Assembly: GCA_020845955.1 (NCBI GenBank)
Contig: JADLEU010000365.1
Span: 1 to 58,613 of the forward strand
Source of the DNA: Anaerolineales bacterium
GTDB lineage: Bacteria > Chloroflexota > Anaerolineae > Anaerolineales > UBA6663
Reading direction: 5' to 3'
DNA length: 58,613 nt
Under the pieces are notes generated by a model. That model had not been told where the DNA came from. It was given only the letters and a program-made list of their open reading frames with translations, and did not search any database. The position numbers and the translations under genes are program-made. Shown in pieces: positions 7,850 to 15,286 of this stretch; position 1 is the first letter of the stretch, and each line of letters begins with the position of its first letter.

Positions 7850-8749
7850 ATGACTGTAGCCGGAAATCTCCCCAAGCACCTGGAAGTCGCGGCCCGCACC
7901 GGTGTGCTCGGCGCCCGCGCGCGCGACGACATGCCTTACCGGATGGTCGCCACCGAAGTCGACCTGACGGCCACGACGACCACCTTCGTGGACCTGGGCG
8001 GCATGCCCATCCCGACCCGCAACGCGCGGCAGGTCGAGACCATGATCGAAAAGGGCAAGACCGTCGAGCCGGAGGACTGGTACCTCACGCTCAATATCTC
8101 CAAGAACGCAATCAACGACGACCAGACCGGCTCGCTGCTCCGCCAGTTCCGCGGCGTGCTGCCCGCCTTCCAGCGCCACATCAACAGCCACGCCTTCACC
8201 GTGCTCAACGCCGGCGACGCGGCGACGTACGGGCTCGGGCTGACCGGCAGCAACCTGTTCGCCAATAACCAGATCTACACCGGCGCGAAGTACCAGACGG
8301 CCCAGGACAATCTCAACTCCCTGGCGCTTTCTCTGGATAACTTCAACTCGGTCTGGGTGGCGGCGCGCCAGTTCCGCGACGACCAGGGGAACTTCTACAA
8401 CAACCCCTTCAACCTGCTGGTGACGTCGATCGCGCTCAACCAGGTCGGTTTCAATATTGCCGGCAACCCCAATGCCTACGACACGGCCAACCAGGAGCTC
8501 AACCCCTATCGCGGGACGCAGCACCTGGCCGTGCCCGAGTTCGACTCGACCGCCTGGGTGCTCATCGCCGACTCGGACGCGGCCGGCGCCAAGCCGCTCT
8601 ACGTGGCCATCCGCCAGCGGCCGCAGCTCAACGGCGCGCCGTGGTTTGACCCGCAGGCCGGCGACGGCGGGATGTGGTACTTCCCCTACCATGCGCGTTA
8701 TGTCATCGGGTACGGGGACAACCTGCTGGCCACGATGGGAAATTCTTGA
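7850..8749 (+). CDS. Major capsid protein, Mu T-like
   Basis: A 299-residue protein with AGGTTGAGA upstream of the ATG. KGKTVEPEDWYLTLNISKNA then INDDQTG is the signature stretch of Mu T-type capsid proteins, followed by the expected helical domain, a GSNLFANNQIY turn, and a C-terminal DPQAGDGGMWYFPYHARYVIG segment. It should form the HK97-fold shell after cleavage of the scaffold. The order MuF, I, decoration, T supports the assignment. A hairpin terminator follows at 8791-8816. Confidence 0.82.
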   Translation: MTVAGNLPKHLEVAARTGVLGARARDDMPYRMVATEVDLTATTTTFVDLGGMPIPTRNARQVETMIEKGKTVEPEDWYLTLNISKNAINDDQTGSLLRQFRGVLPAFQRHINSHAFTVLNAGDAATYGLGLTGSNLFANNQIYTGAKYQTAQDNLNSLALSLDNFNSVWVAARQFRDDQGNFYNNPFNLLVTSIALNQVGFNIAGNPNAYDTANQELNPYRGTQHLAVPEFDSTAWVLIADSDAAGAKPLYVAIRQRPQLNGAPWFDPQAGDGGMWYFPYHARYVIGYGDNLLATMGNS

Positions 8750-8790
8750 GTTAGCTCACTGCGACCTTTCCGCGTCCGTTTTTGACCTGA

Positions 8791-8816
8791 GGGTCGGGCG
8801 CCGACCCGGCCCTTTT
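8791..8816 (+). terminator. Rho-independent terminator after the major capsid gene
   Basis: GGGTCGG (8791-8797) pairs with CCGACCC (8801-8807) around a 3-nt loop; CCTTTT follows at 8811-8816. It ends 14 bases before the next start codon. Partial read-through would lower expression of the minor virion genes relative to capsid. Confidence 0.65.
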
Positions 8817-8830
8817 GCACAGGAATGACC

Positions 8831-9574
8831 ATGCGCAAATTCCTACGCGAGCCTATTAGCAACCTGGGCGCCTTCCTGGCGACTGTGGCGTTGATCCTGA
8901 CCATGCTGTTCACCGGCACCGGGGCGGGGGAGTTGGCCCCGCTGGCCATCGGCGGAGCCGGTGTGACCAACCTGGACTCGCTCGCCCTCTCGGGTACGCT
9001 GGCGGTAACCGGCGCCTCGACCTTAAGTGGCGCCGTCACCCTGCCCACCGGGGACGTCTCGGCGGGCGAGATCGCCGACGTCGTGCGTGCCGTCAACCTG
9101 CCGCTGTTTTCGTGGATCGACTGTACGACCAATGCTGGCGCTGCCATTGGCTTCGATACCACGGCCGACGCTCTGGTCGACTTCGAGGTCTCCGACACCG
9201 ATGGCTTAGGCTTCCAAATCCAGTGGGACGACACGAGCGGCAGCCTGGACACCAGCTACATATGCAACACCGTCAACGTCCCGGCCGACTACGTCAGCGG
9301 CGGCGCGGTTGTCATGGTCCTGGGCAAGGACGCCCAGACGACCAACGCCGAATTCATCAACTGCCAGGGGTCAATCGACGGCGCCGCGCTGGGGACCGTG
9401 GGCACAACGGCTATCTTGACGTCCACGATCGGCAGCTACACCTGCACGCCCACGCTGACAAGCCTGGCCGCCGGCGACAGCCTGGGTTTGACGCTGCAGG
9501 TGACCGCCACGACGGCCCTGGACGACATCGTGAGTCTGTATTCCGTCGAGTTCACCTATACCGCCACCCAATGA
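8831..9574 (+). CDS. Putative virion surface protein with N-terminal hydrophobic segment
   Basis: A 247-residue protein. Residues 12-32 are hydrophobic (LGAFLATVALILTMLF). The rest is Thr/Ser/Ala/Asp-rich and probably all beta, with three Cys pairs spaced along it. A stretch LSGTLAVTGASTLSGAVTL resembles the beta-prism repeats of tail-fibre and head-fibre proteins. AGGA lies 6 bases before ATG 8831, which favours it over the ATG at 8825. I do not recognise a family. A head fibre or a membrane-anchored surface protein are both possible. Confidence 0.55.
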   Translation: MRKFLREPISNLGAFLATVALILTMLFTGTGAGELAPLAIGGAGVTNLDSLALSGTLAVTGASTLSGAVTLPTGDVSAGEIADVVRAVNLPLFSWIDCTTNAGAAIGFDTTADALVDFEVSDTDGLGFQIQWDDTSGSLDTSYICNTVNVPADYVSGGAVVMVLGKDAQTTNAEFINCQGSIDGAALGTVGTTAILTSTIGSYTCTPTLTSLAAGDSLGLTLQVTATTALDDIVSLYSVEFTYTATQ

Positions 9575-9575
9575 C

Positions 9576-10148
9576 ATGACGGCGCCTACCCTATCAGTGT
9601 TGGGGTTTGCATTCGCTGCCTTTAGCCTGAAACGGTCGGCGGCGGCGGTGGCGGGTGTGCAACCGCTGACGTCGCCGCCGGTTTTCTTGGATAGCTTCGA
9701 TCCGCACGTGCTCGATGAGCGCCGCTTCCTATTCTTCAAGCTGCACGGATTGGAGGGCCAGCCCTACTGGTACGGCGACGGCGCGGTCACGGCCTGCTCG
9801 GCTGAGCAGTTGCGGACGGCGCGGCTCGACGGCGCCATGGCCTTCGCCGCCAACTGTTGGGGCGGGGTAGGGTCGCCGATGGTGCAGGCGCTGCTGGCCG
9901 CCGGCGCGGCCGCGGTCGTCACCGGAGAAGGGCTGAACTGGGCCGGCACCCGGCGCGTGGACGGCATCGACGTGATGGCACTGGCCTGGCGCAAGTTCCT
10001 GGAATTGGGGTTCTCGGCCGAGGTGGCGCTGCGGGTCGGGAAAAGCGTCGCGCGCTTGCGCCGGCCAAGGCTGGCGGCTGACATCGCGTCGTTTGCGCTC
10101 ATTGGCAAAAAGCGCGCCCGGCTACGGACTATTGAAAGGACAGCATGA
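9576..10148 (+). CDS. Caspase-like (clan CD) His/Cys-dyad protein in the virion module
   Basis: A 190-residue protein. FLFFKLHG (His57-Gly58) and MAFAANCWGG (Cys94), 37 residues apart, follow the clan CD peptidase pattern of a hydrophobic strand ending in His-Gly and a second ending in Cys-x-Gly. A third strand (AAVVTGEGLNW) comes after, as in gingipain, CHAT and caspase folds. The size fits one such domain. The gene overlaps the next by 4 bp within the virion operon. Cutting a virion or host protein is a possible role; loss of activity and a purely structural role cannot be excluded. The family call comes from the motif pattern alone. Confidence 0.55.
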   Translation: MTAPTLSVLGFAFAAFSLKRSAAAVAGVQPLTSPPVFLDSFDPHVLDERRFLFFKLHGLEGQPYWYGDGAVTACSAEQLRTARLDGAMAFAANCWGGVGSPMVQALLAAGAAAVVTGEGLNWAGTRRVDGIDVMALAWRKFLELGFSAEVALRVGKSVARLRRPRLAADIASFALIGKKRARLRTIERTA

Positions 10149-10504
10149 TGGAAGCCACTGTGAAAGCGGGCTGCCCCTGGAAGATCGTGCGTGCCCTCGA
10201 TGGCAACGAGTACGTCAAAGGGGAGTGGCGGCGCGTGCCGGCCGGGCGCGAGGCCGAGGCGGGGAAGCATCCCTACCTGGACGTGCGCGAGGCGGCGCCA
10301 ATAGAAGCGTCCGCAGGACCGGACCCGCGTACGCGTGGTCCGGGCGAGCTTGAGCCGGCTGCCGAGCAACCGGAAGGCTTCCCAGTGACGACGCTCATTG
10401 ACGGCGAGCGCGTGCCCGTGCCCGGCGACGCCCTGGCCCAGGCGATAGAAGATGCCCGGCTGCCAACCAAGAAAGTGGCCGCGAAGAAGGGCGTCGCCAA
10501 ATGA
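10145..10504 (+). CDS. Small phage protein of unknown function carrying a type B palindrome
   Basis: A 119-residue protein (118 if it starts at ATG 10148, which is better spaced from AAGGA). The N-terminus has one Cys and charged strands, the middle is low-complexity, and the C-terminus is a Lys/Ala tail (KKVAAKKGVAK). The palindrome at 10320-10342 encodes the disordered linker GPDPRTRGPG, as if the repeat had been inserted at a tolerant spot. Stop and start codons overlap both neighbours. Confidence 0.55.
   Translation: MMEATVKAGCPWKIVRALDGNEYVKGEWRRVPAGREAEAGKHPYLDVREAAPIEASAGPDPRTRGPGELEPAAEQPEGFPVTTLIDGERVPVPGDALAQAIEDARLPTKKVAAKKGVAK
10320..10342 (+). repeat. Type B palindrome, copy 1
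   Basis: Arms CGGACC and GGTCCG flank the self-complementary core CGCGTACGCG with one extra T before the right arm. The same 23 bases occur at 45143 and 47149, and a degenerate copy at 31361, all in the same orientation. Confidence 0.85.
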
Positions 10505-10884
10505 AGCTGGTCGGCCCGCTCAATACCGGCCTGACCACGGGTGGCGCCGGGGTCTCGACCGCCAACGCCAGTACCACGGTGCCTGTCTGCGGCTACGTGA
10601 TGGGTATCTACGTCAAGTACAACGGGGCGCCGCCGGTCACCGCCGACGTGATCGTCAAGACGGTGGGCACCAGCCCGCGGCCGCCATCGCTGACGCTCTT
10701 GAGCCTGGCCGATACCCAAGTGGACGGCTGGCGCTGGCCGCGCGTGCCGACTCACAAGGCTTCAGATGGCACGGCCATCGCCGACCAGTACGACTGGCCG
10801 GCCATTGACGACCTGGTCAACGTGGCGCTATCACAGGCCGACGACGGTGACAGCGCCGATGTCTGGCTGCTGGTGGACGGATAA
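10501..10884 (+). CDS. Virion-associated protein of unknown function
   Basis: A 127-residue, beta-rich protein overlapping the previous gene by 4 bp. It has Gly/Thr/Ser-rich strands at the N-terminus (TTGGAGVSTANASTTVPV), then YVMGIYVKYN, and an acidic C-terminus. The composition is that of small virion proteins encoded between capsid and tail. No family recognised. Confidence 0.55.
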   Translation: MKLVGPLNTGLTTGGAGVSTANASTTVPVCGYVMGIYVKYNGAPPVTADVIVKTVGTSPRPPSLTLLSLADTQVDGWRWPRVPTHKASDGTAIADQYDWPAIDDLVNVALSQADDGDSADVWLLVDG

Positions 10885-10895
10885 AGAGGCCGAGC

Positions 10896-11132
10896 ATGGT
10901 GCCGGACAATCTTCAGGATCTCAACGCGCGTTTCACGCTTTGCCGCCTGTGCATCAGTGTTCTCAGCGAGGTCGACCAGACTGACCCACGCTGGGCGGAT
11001 GCGCTGGCCGAGTACAACCGGCAACTCCTGTCGATTTCTAACCGGATCGCTGCGATCACGGGTAAGCCGCCGGATATCACCATTGGGCTCAAACCAGCGC
11101 GACTTTTCCCCGAAGCCGGAGGCCTGCAATGA
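10896..11132 (+). CDS. Small helical phage protein of unknown function
   Basis: A 78-residue helical protein with two Cys at 16 and 19 (LCRLCIS) and a following helix with DPRWADALAEYNRQL. It overlaps the next gene by 4 bp (ATGA). GAGG lies upstream of the ATG. No family recognised. Confidence 0.55.
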   Translation: MVPDNLQDLNARFTLCRLCISVLSEVDQTDPRWADALAEYNRQLLSISNRIAAITGKPPDITIGLKPARLFPEAGGLQ

Positions 11133-11485
11133 CTTACGACCCCTATTCGCTCTGCCAGCGCGTCGGCGTCCCCGCCGGCGAATTTGAAGCCGACCCGGCG
11201 GTGGTGTTCCCGACCACGCTGGCCCGCATTCAGGAAGTCCTGGCCGGCGCGCCGCCGCACGAAATCGTGACGCCCGGCTGGATCGGCCGGGCGGAGCGCG
11301 AGCCGGTGGCCGACACGTTCCTGCGCCAGGCTGAAGCCCTGCCGGCGGACGCCTGGGGGCTGGAGACTGATGACCGCCCCCACGCGCTCGACCTAGCCGA
11401 GAGTTGGTTCAAACGAGCACTGGTGCTCCGCGCCAGCCGCGGCATCCGCCTGCACCTCAGCCGCAACGACGAGTACCGGCGCTAG
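11129..11485 (+). CDS. Phage protein of unknown function
   Basis: A 118-residue protein translated by stop-start overlap with the previous gene. Apart from helical segments (ARIQEVLAGA, HALDLAESWFKRALVLRASR) it has no clear motif. Its last 93 bases are overlapped on the other strand by the HNH-like reading frame at 11393-11593. Confidence 0.5.
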   Translation: MTYDPYSLCQRVGVPAGEFEADPAVVFPTTLARIQEVLAGAPPHEIVTPGWIGRAEREPVADTFLRQAEALPADAWGLETDDRPHALDLAESWFKRALVLRASRGIRLHLSRNDEYRR

Positions 11486-11593
11486 GGCTGATGCGGACAG
11501 CGACCGCCCTTTGTGGCGGTGAAAGTATTGGAGTGTGGCTGGCAGCTCACGTTCGCACTTCGGACAGAGTTTGAGTGTCAGTCGTTCTGACAT
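11393..11593 (-). pseudogene. Antisense HNH-endonuclease-like fragment with intact promoter and ribosome-binding site
   Basis: Read leftward from ATG 11593, the first 29 residues (LKLCPKCERELPATLQYFHR is the core) match the N-terminal zinc-binding segment of phage HNH endonucleases. The rest of the 66 residues runs into the complement of the upstream gene and has no HNH catalytic motif. GGAGGT lies 7 bases before the ATG and a good promoter is at 11624-11652. I read it as a homing-endonuclease remnant that lost its catalytic part; a small functional zinc protein is possible. Confidence 0.5.
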
Positions 11594-11623
11594 CGAGCTT
11601 ACCTCCGGGGGGTTGCTCCCTGA

Positions 11624-11652
11624 AGTATAGCGTAATAAGGAGATAACTTCAA
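11624..11652 (-). promoter_or_regulatory. Leftward sigma70-type promoter for the HNH-like fragment
   Basis: On the minus strand TTGAAG (11652-11647) and TATACT (11629-11624) are spaced by exactly 17 bp. Transcription would start near 11617, 24 bases before the start codon at 11593. It points against the late operon. Confidence 0.6.
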
Positions 11653-12077
11653 TGGCAGAAGGGGACGCGACAGTTTGGAACAACTTCAAAGAACAACTGC
11701 TGCTCAAGCAGATCGCTTGCGACAGCGACACCTTCAAGGTCGCGCTCTATTCAGTCTCGCAAACCCCGCCGGACGGCGCCGCGCCGGCCTACACGGCGAC
11801 TAACGAAATCTCCGCCGCCAACTACACGGCCGGCGGCCAGTCCATCGGAACGCCGGTCGTCGCTCAAGACGACACCAACAACCGCGCCAGTTGGGACGAC
11901 GACGGCTCGGATGTGAGCTGGCCGTCACTCGGCGCGGCGACCATCGTCGAGGCCTGCCTGTACGACGACACGACAGCGACCAAATGGCGCTGTATCTCGT
12001 GGGAGATTGCCACCAATAGCAACGGCGGCAACTATACGCTGGCGTTTCACGCTAACGGAATGCTGTTGCTGAGCTAG
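11652..12077 (+). CDS. Virion protein of unknown function, conserved phage type
   Basis: A 141-residue beta-rich protein with AAGGAG upstream. The opening ATVWNNFKEQLLLKQI, the middle NYTAGGQSIGTPVV and WPSLGAATIVEACLYDD, and the ending GGNYTLAFHANGMLLL form a pattern I have seen in many tailed-phage structural proteins encoded between head and tail genes. I cannot name the exact role. The ATG overlaps the -35 box of the divergent antisense promoter. Confidence 0.65.
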   Translation: MAEGDATVWNNFKEQLLLKQIACDSDTFKVALYSVSQTPPDGAAPAYTATNEISAANYTAGGQSIGTPVVAQDDTNNRASWDDDGSDVSWPSLGAATIVEACLYDDTTATKWRCISWEIATNSNGGNYTLAFHANGMLLLS

Positions 12078-12084
12078 GAGTAGC

Positions 12085-12432
12085 ATGGCTTGGCAGGCAT
12101 TGTACGAAACGGCAACGGGGAGGTTGGTCTCGGTGGGGTCGGTGGTCGCCGAGCCGCTGCCGGCTGGCCTGGCTGCGCTGGCCCTGGCCGGACCGCCAAA
12201 CGTGGACGGCGAGATGTGGGACGCAGGTACCCGCGCGTTTGTAGCCCGCCCAGCCAAGGTGCTCATCGACCGGCTAGACGACCTGATCACCGACAGCCGC
12301 TACAGCGCCGACTTGATCGCGCTCTGGAACGCGCTGAATGCCACCAACCGCAACCGGCTGCGCACCGGCTTGATCCGCCTGCTGGGCAGCCAACGCTGGC
12401 GCACGGCCGGCGAGGCCGTTGACCTGAGGTAA
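12085..12432 (+). CDS. Small virion-associated protein of unknown function
   Basis: A 115-residue protein. The N-terminal half (WQALYETATGRLVSVGSVV) resembles the short beta domains of tail-fibre-assembly proteins; the C-terminal half is helical (LWNALNATNRNRLRTGLIRL). GGAG lies 6 bases before the ATG. No function can be given. Confidence 0.55.
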   Translation: MAWQALYETATGRLVSVGSVVAEPLPAGLAALALAGPPNVDGEMWDAGTRAFVARPAKVLIDRLDDLITDSRYSADLIALWNALNATNRNRLRTGLIRLLGSQRWRTAGEAVDLR

Positions 12433-12441
12433 CGCAGACCG

Positions 12442-13272
12442 ATGCCGGACGTGGCGATGCAGCAGGGCAGCAACCGGATCACGACCGTGGGCGAGGCCAC
12501 TGGCGACTCGTCGGGCGTGACGCTGACGGCCAACGCCACCCAGAACGTCAAAGGGTCGTATGCCGAGATTGTGGCTTCCACGCCTTTCGATAGCTGCGCG
12601 CTGTACGTCATCCTGGCCCGGCCCAGCGCCAACCTGGATTACCTAATCGACATCGCCATCGGCGCGGGGGGCAGCGAGAAGATCATCGTCGAGAACCTGC
12701 TCATCAGCGGCAAGATCGACGACACGACGATGGACCTGCTGATCCCGTTCAACCTGCCGGCTGGCACCCGGCTTTCCGCCCGTTGCCAGTGCGGGCCGAG
12801 CGCGGGCAGCGGCACCATCGATATCGCCGTCAGCCTGTTCGGCCGCGCCATACTGCAGAGCCACGGGCTGTCGTGCTGCACGACCTATGGGGCGGCCACG
12901 GGTAGCAGCGGCGCGACGGGCATCGATCCGGGCGGCACCGCCAACACCAAGGGGAGCTATGCGGAGATTGAGGACGCGACCGCCAAGCCGATCCGCCAAC
13001 TGATCGTGCAGGTGGGCGACCGGGCCAACAACATCATGACGACGGCGACGTGGCTGCTGGACATTGCAATTGGCGCTGCCGGGTCGGAGGTGGTCCTAAT
13101 CCCCGATTTACTTCTGGTGGCGAGCACCGGCAACGACACCATCCTGCCGGGCGTGCTCGGCCCCTTCCCGGTTTGGGTCCCGGCGGGCAGCCGGCTGGCG
13201 GCCCGGGCGCAGTGCTCGATCAACGACGCGACCGACCGCTTGATCGACGTGGGCATTATCGGAGTCTACTGA
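12442..13272 (+). CDS. Virion protein with an internal domain duplication
   Basis: A 276-residue, all-beta protein made of two related halves. Half one has KGSYAEI, LIDIAIGAGGSE and LPAGTRLSARCQ; half two repeats KGSYAEI, LLDIAIGAAGSE and VPAGSRLAARAQ about 135 residues later. The shared strands and turns suggest a jelly-roll or lectin-like fold used twice on the particle surface. The stop codon overlaps the start of the next tiny frame. No family recognised by name. Confidence 0.6.
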   Translation: MPDVAMQQGSNRITTVGEATGDSSGVTLTANATQNVKGSYAEIVASTPFDSCALYVILARPSANLDYLIDIAIGAGGSEKIIVENLLISGKIDDTTMDLLIPFNLPAGTRLSARCQCGPSAGSGTIDIAVSLFGRAILQSHGLSCCTTYGAATGSSGATGIDPGGTANTKGSYAEIEDATAKPIRQLIVQVGDRANNIMTTATWLLDIAIGAAGSEVVLIPDLLLVASTGNDTILPGVLGPFPVWVPAGSRLAARAQCSINDATDRLIDVGIIGVY

Positions 13273-13349
13273 TGGCTTCGCTTTTGAGTATTTCGCAACT
13301 AGTAGGCCGGGAGCTGCTCCGCGGGCACATGCCCCTGGGGCAGGTGTAG
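13272..13349 (+). CDS. Possible 25-residue peptide
   Basis: The ATG overlaps the stop of the previous gene (TGATG) and the frame ends 3 bases before the next ATG, so it exactly fills the gap. The peptide reads MASLLSISQLV, then GRELLRGHMPLGQV, an amphipathic helix. Only the packing supports it. Confidence 0.3.
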   Translation: MASLLSISQLVGRELLRGHMPLGQV

Positions 13350-13352
13350 CCA

Positions 13353-13688
13353 ATGGCTGTTACTGAGCACGCCAATGGCAACACCACCACCGACGGGACT
13401 GAGCAGACGCTCAGCTCCATCACGTCGGCCGGCAACTATCAGCTGCGGGTGAGCGTGAACAACGTGGTCAATGACGACGAGGTGGAGGTCCGGGCGAAGG
13501 TTTACCCGCGGGCGGACGCTTCGGCCGTTGAGACGTTGTACTTGATCCCGGTTAAGCACGACGTGGGCGAGCTGTCGGTGATCGAACTGCCGTGGATCGC
13601 CATCCCAGCCAGCAGCCAGCTAGATTTCACGCTCAAGCGGGTGGCTGGCACGGATCGTGCCTACCAGTGGTGTGTGTTGACGCAGTGA
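13353..13688 (+). CDS. Virion-associated beta protein of unknown function
   Basis: A 111-residue, all-beta protein (TEQTLSSITSAGNYQLRVSV, then LDFTLKRVAGTDRAYQWCVL). The pattern of alternating strands with a KHDVGELSVIELPWIAIPA centre resembles small phage virion beta-sandwiches. Its end is 4 bp before the repeat protein. Confidence 0.55.
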   Translation: MAVTEHANGNTTTDGTEQTLSSITSAGNYQLRVSVNNVVNDDEVEVRAKVYPRADASAVETLYLIPVKHDVGELSVIELPWIAIPASSQLDFTLKRVAGTDRAYQWCVLTQ

Positions 13689-13692
13689 CGCC

Positions 13693-14490
13693 ATGGGCCT
13701 AAACCTACTGCGGTGGACGCCGGCCATTGTGCCGGCGGCGGGGGGCGTCAGCATCAACCTTTCGGTTGCTGCGCTCACGGCCAGCGGACAGGCCCTCGAT
13801 GTGCAGCCGGGCGCCGTCTCCAAATCACTGGCCGCTGCCGCACTGACCGCTGGCGGACAAGCCCTGGCTGTGCAGGCTGTCACGACGTTGACGCTGGCGG
13901 CGGCCGCGCTGGCGGCGCAGGGCCAGGCGCTCACAGTCACGCCGGGCGCGGTGAGTAAGGCGCTGGCGACGGGCGCCCTGACCGCCGCGGGCCAATCCCT
14001 GGGCGTTCAGCCAGGCGCTGTTTCCAAGGCGCTGGCCGCCGCGGCTATCGCCGCCGCCGGACAGCCCATCACCCTCGCAACCGGGACCATTGTTGCGCTG
14101 TTGGCCGCGGCGCTCACCGCCAGCGGGCAAGCCGTTGACGTGCAGCCAGGGGGAGTTAGCAGGGCACTTTCGACGGCACTCATCTCCGCTGCCGGGCAGC
14201 AACTCGACGTAGCGCCGGGCGCGGTGAGCCCGTCTCTCCAGTTTGCCCTGCTGTCGGCGACGGGCCAGGACCTGGACGTTCAGCCGGGAGCGGTAAGTAT
14301 CGCCATCTTGGCGGCTGCCTTGGCCATTTCGGGGCAAGCCATTGTCGTCAGCATTACCGGGATCGACGTCGTCGGCCAGGCCTACGCCCGCGAAGCGGTT
14401 TATCCGACCCGAACCCGCAACGTGGTGTACGCGACCCACTTGCGCGAGGTGACTTACGGCATCCGGCTGCGCGAGGTTCCGCTTGATTGA
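13693..14490 (+). CDS. Virion protein built of nine 23-residue repeats
   Basis: A 265-residue protein. From about residue 18 to 225 it consists of nine tandem repeats of about 23 residues with consensus AALTASGQALDVQPGAVSKA; Gly-Gln is kept in all nine units and Pro-Gly-Ala-Val in most. The tail (VYPTRTRNVVYATHLREVTY and on) is a second, shorter strand repeat. Each unit would give two beta strands and tight turns, so a solenoid or prism is likely. Similar Gly-Gln repeats occur in phage surface proteins. Repeat number could vary by recombination. A role in adsorption or decoration is an inference. Confidence 0.65.
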   Translation: MGLNLLRWTPAIVPAAGGVSINLSVAALTASGQALDVQPGAVSKSLAAAALTAGGQALAVQAVTTLTLAAAALAAQGQALTVTPGAVSKALATGALTAAGQSLGVQPGAVSKALAAAAIAAAGQPITLATGTIVALLAAALTASGQAVDVQPGGVSRALSTALISAAGQQLDVAPGAVSPSLQFALLSATGQDLDVQPGAVSIAILAAALAISGQAIVVSITGIDVVGQAYAREAVYPTRTRNVVYATHLREVTYGIRLREVPLD

Positions 14491-14780
14491 ACAGTTACAT
14501 TGTCGGGCAGACGTTTCGGCTGTACGGCGATTTCTACTCCCTGGCCGGCGTGGCCACCGACCCGACCACGGTCACGCTGACGGTTGAAGATGCCGCCGGC
14601 GTGGAGATGGCCTACACGCTGGCCGGCGGGGGAGTGACCAAGGAGAGCGACGGCGTGTACTATCGGGAAATGACCGCTGCCGCGCCGCTCGGTGTTTGGA
14701 ATTACCAGTGGCTGAGCACGGGCACTGTCAAGGCGCTGGATGAGGCATCGTTTCGCGTGATTGCGAGCAGGCTCACATGA
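14487..14780 (+). CDS. Small beta-sandwich virion protein
   Basis: A 97-residue protein starting with TTG that overlaps the previous stop codon (TTGA). The fold is probably an Ig-like sandwich (ATDPTTVTLTVEDAAGVEM, then VYYREMTAAAPLGVWNYQWL), as in BppU-type N-terminal domains and other phage accessory domains. It overlaps the connector gene by 4 bp. Confidence 0.55.
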   Translation: MNSYIVGQTFRLYGDFYSLAGVATDPTTVTLTVEDAAGVEMAYTLAGGGVTKESDGVYYREMTAAAPLGVWNYQWLSTGTVKALDEASFRVIASRLT

Positions 14781-15286
14781 CCAGTCCCAACAGCTATGGC
14801 TCGACCGCCGGGGTGGCCAATCTCGTGCCGCGCTGGGCGGGCACTGCCGGCGACTTCACACCGGCCACCCGGCCAACCATCGTATACGTCGAGTCCTTGA
14901 TCGACTCGGTCAGCGCCATGCTCAACGCCATGCTGGCCGAGGCCGGGTTCACCGTGCCGGTGACGGCCCAGACAGCAGTCCTGGTGCTGGACCTGTTCGT
15001 CAACGAGGAAGTCGCTGCGATCTGCGACGGCATCAACGGCTCGGGGCGCTTTGGGCCGACGACCAAGAACGGGGGCGGCAAGGGTCGTTTCGCGCTGCTC
15101 CTGGACGACGTGAAAAACTTCGTTACGGGCCAGGCCGTGGGCTTCGAGCGGCTGGGGGCGGTGCGGGCCTATTCGATTACCAGCGGAATTGGATATCGCA
15201 GCACGGATGAGCGCGGGAATGCGGTCGCGCCCATCTTCCAGCGCGACGCGTTTGCCAATGTGTTCCAGGACTGGGATCATGCCTGA
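14777..15286 (+). CDS. Head-tail connector, adaptor type (gp6-like)
   Basis: A 169-residue, mainly helical protein. It opens the connector block (adaptor, gp10-like, tail terminator, tube), and its helices VESLIDSVSAMLNAMLAEA and AVLVLDLFVNEEVAAICDG fit the DUF1320/gp6-type adaptors that bind the portal. Family assignment is by position and secondary structure, not by a specific motif. Confidence 0.6.
   Translation: MTSPNSYGSTAGVANLVPRWAGTAGDFTPATRPTIVYVESLIDSVSAMLNAMLAEAGFTVPVTAQTAVLVLDLFVNEEVAAICDGINGSGRFGPTTKNGGGKGRFALLLDDVKNFVTGQAVGFERLGAVRAYSITSGIGYRSTDERGNAVAPIFQRDAFANVFQDWDHA

Noticed and set aside
6085-7932. A 615-residue open frame on the minus strand
   Set aside because: It runs antisense through the protease/scaffold and decoration genes, is rich in Arg/Gly/His/Val, and has no recognisable motif. 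Long antisense frames are expected in GC-rich DNA.
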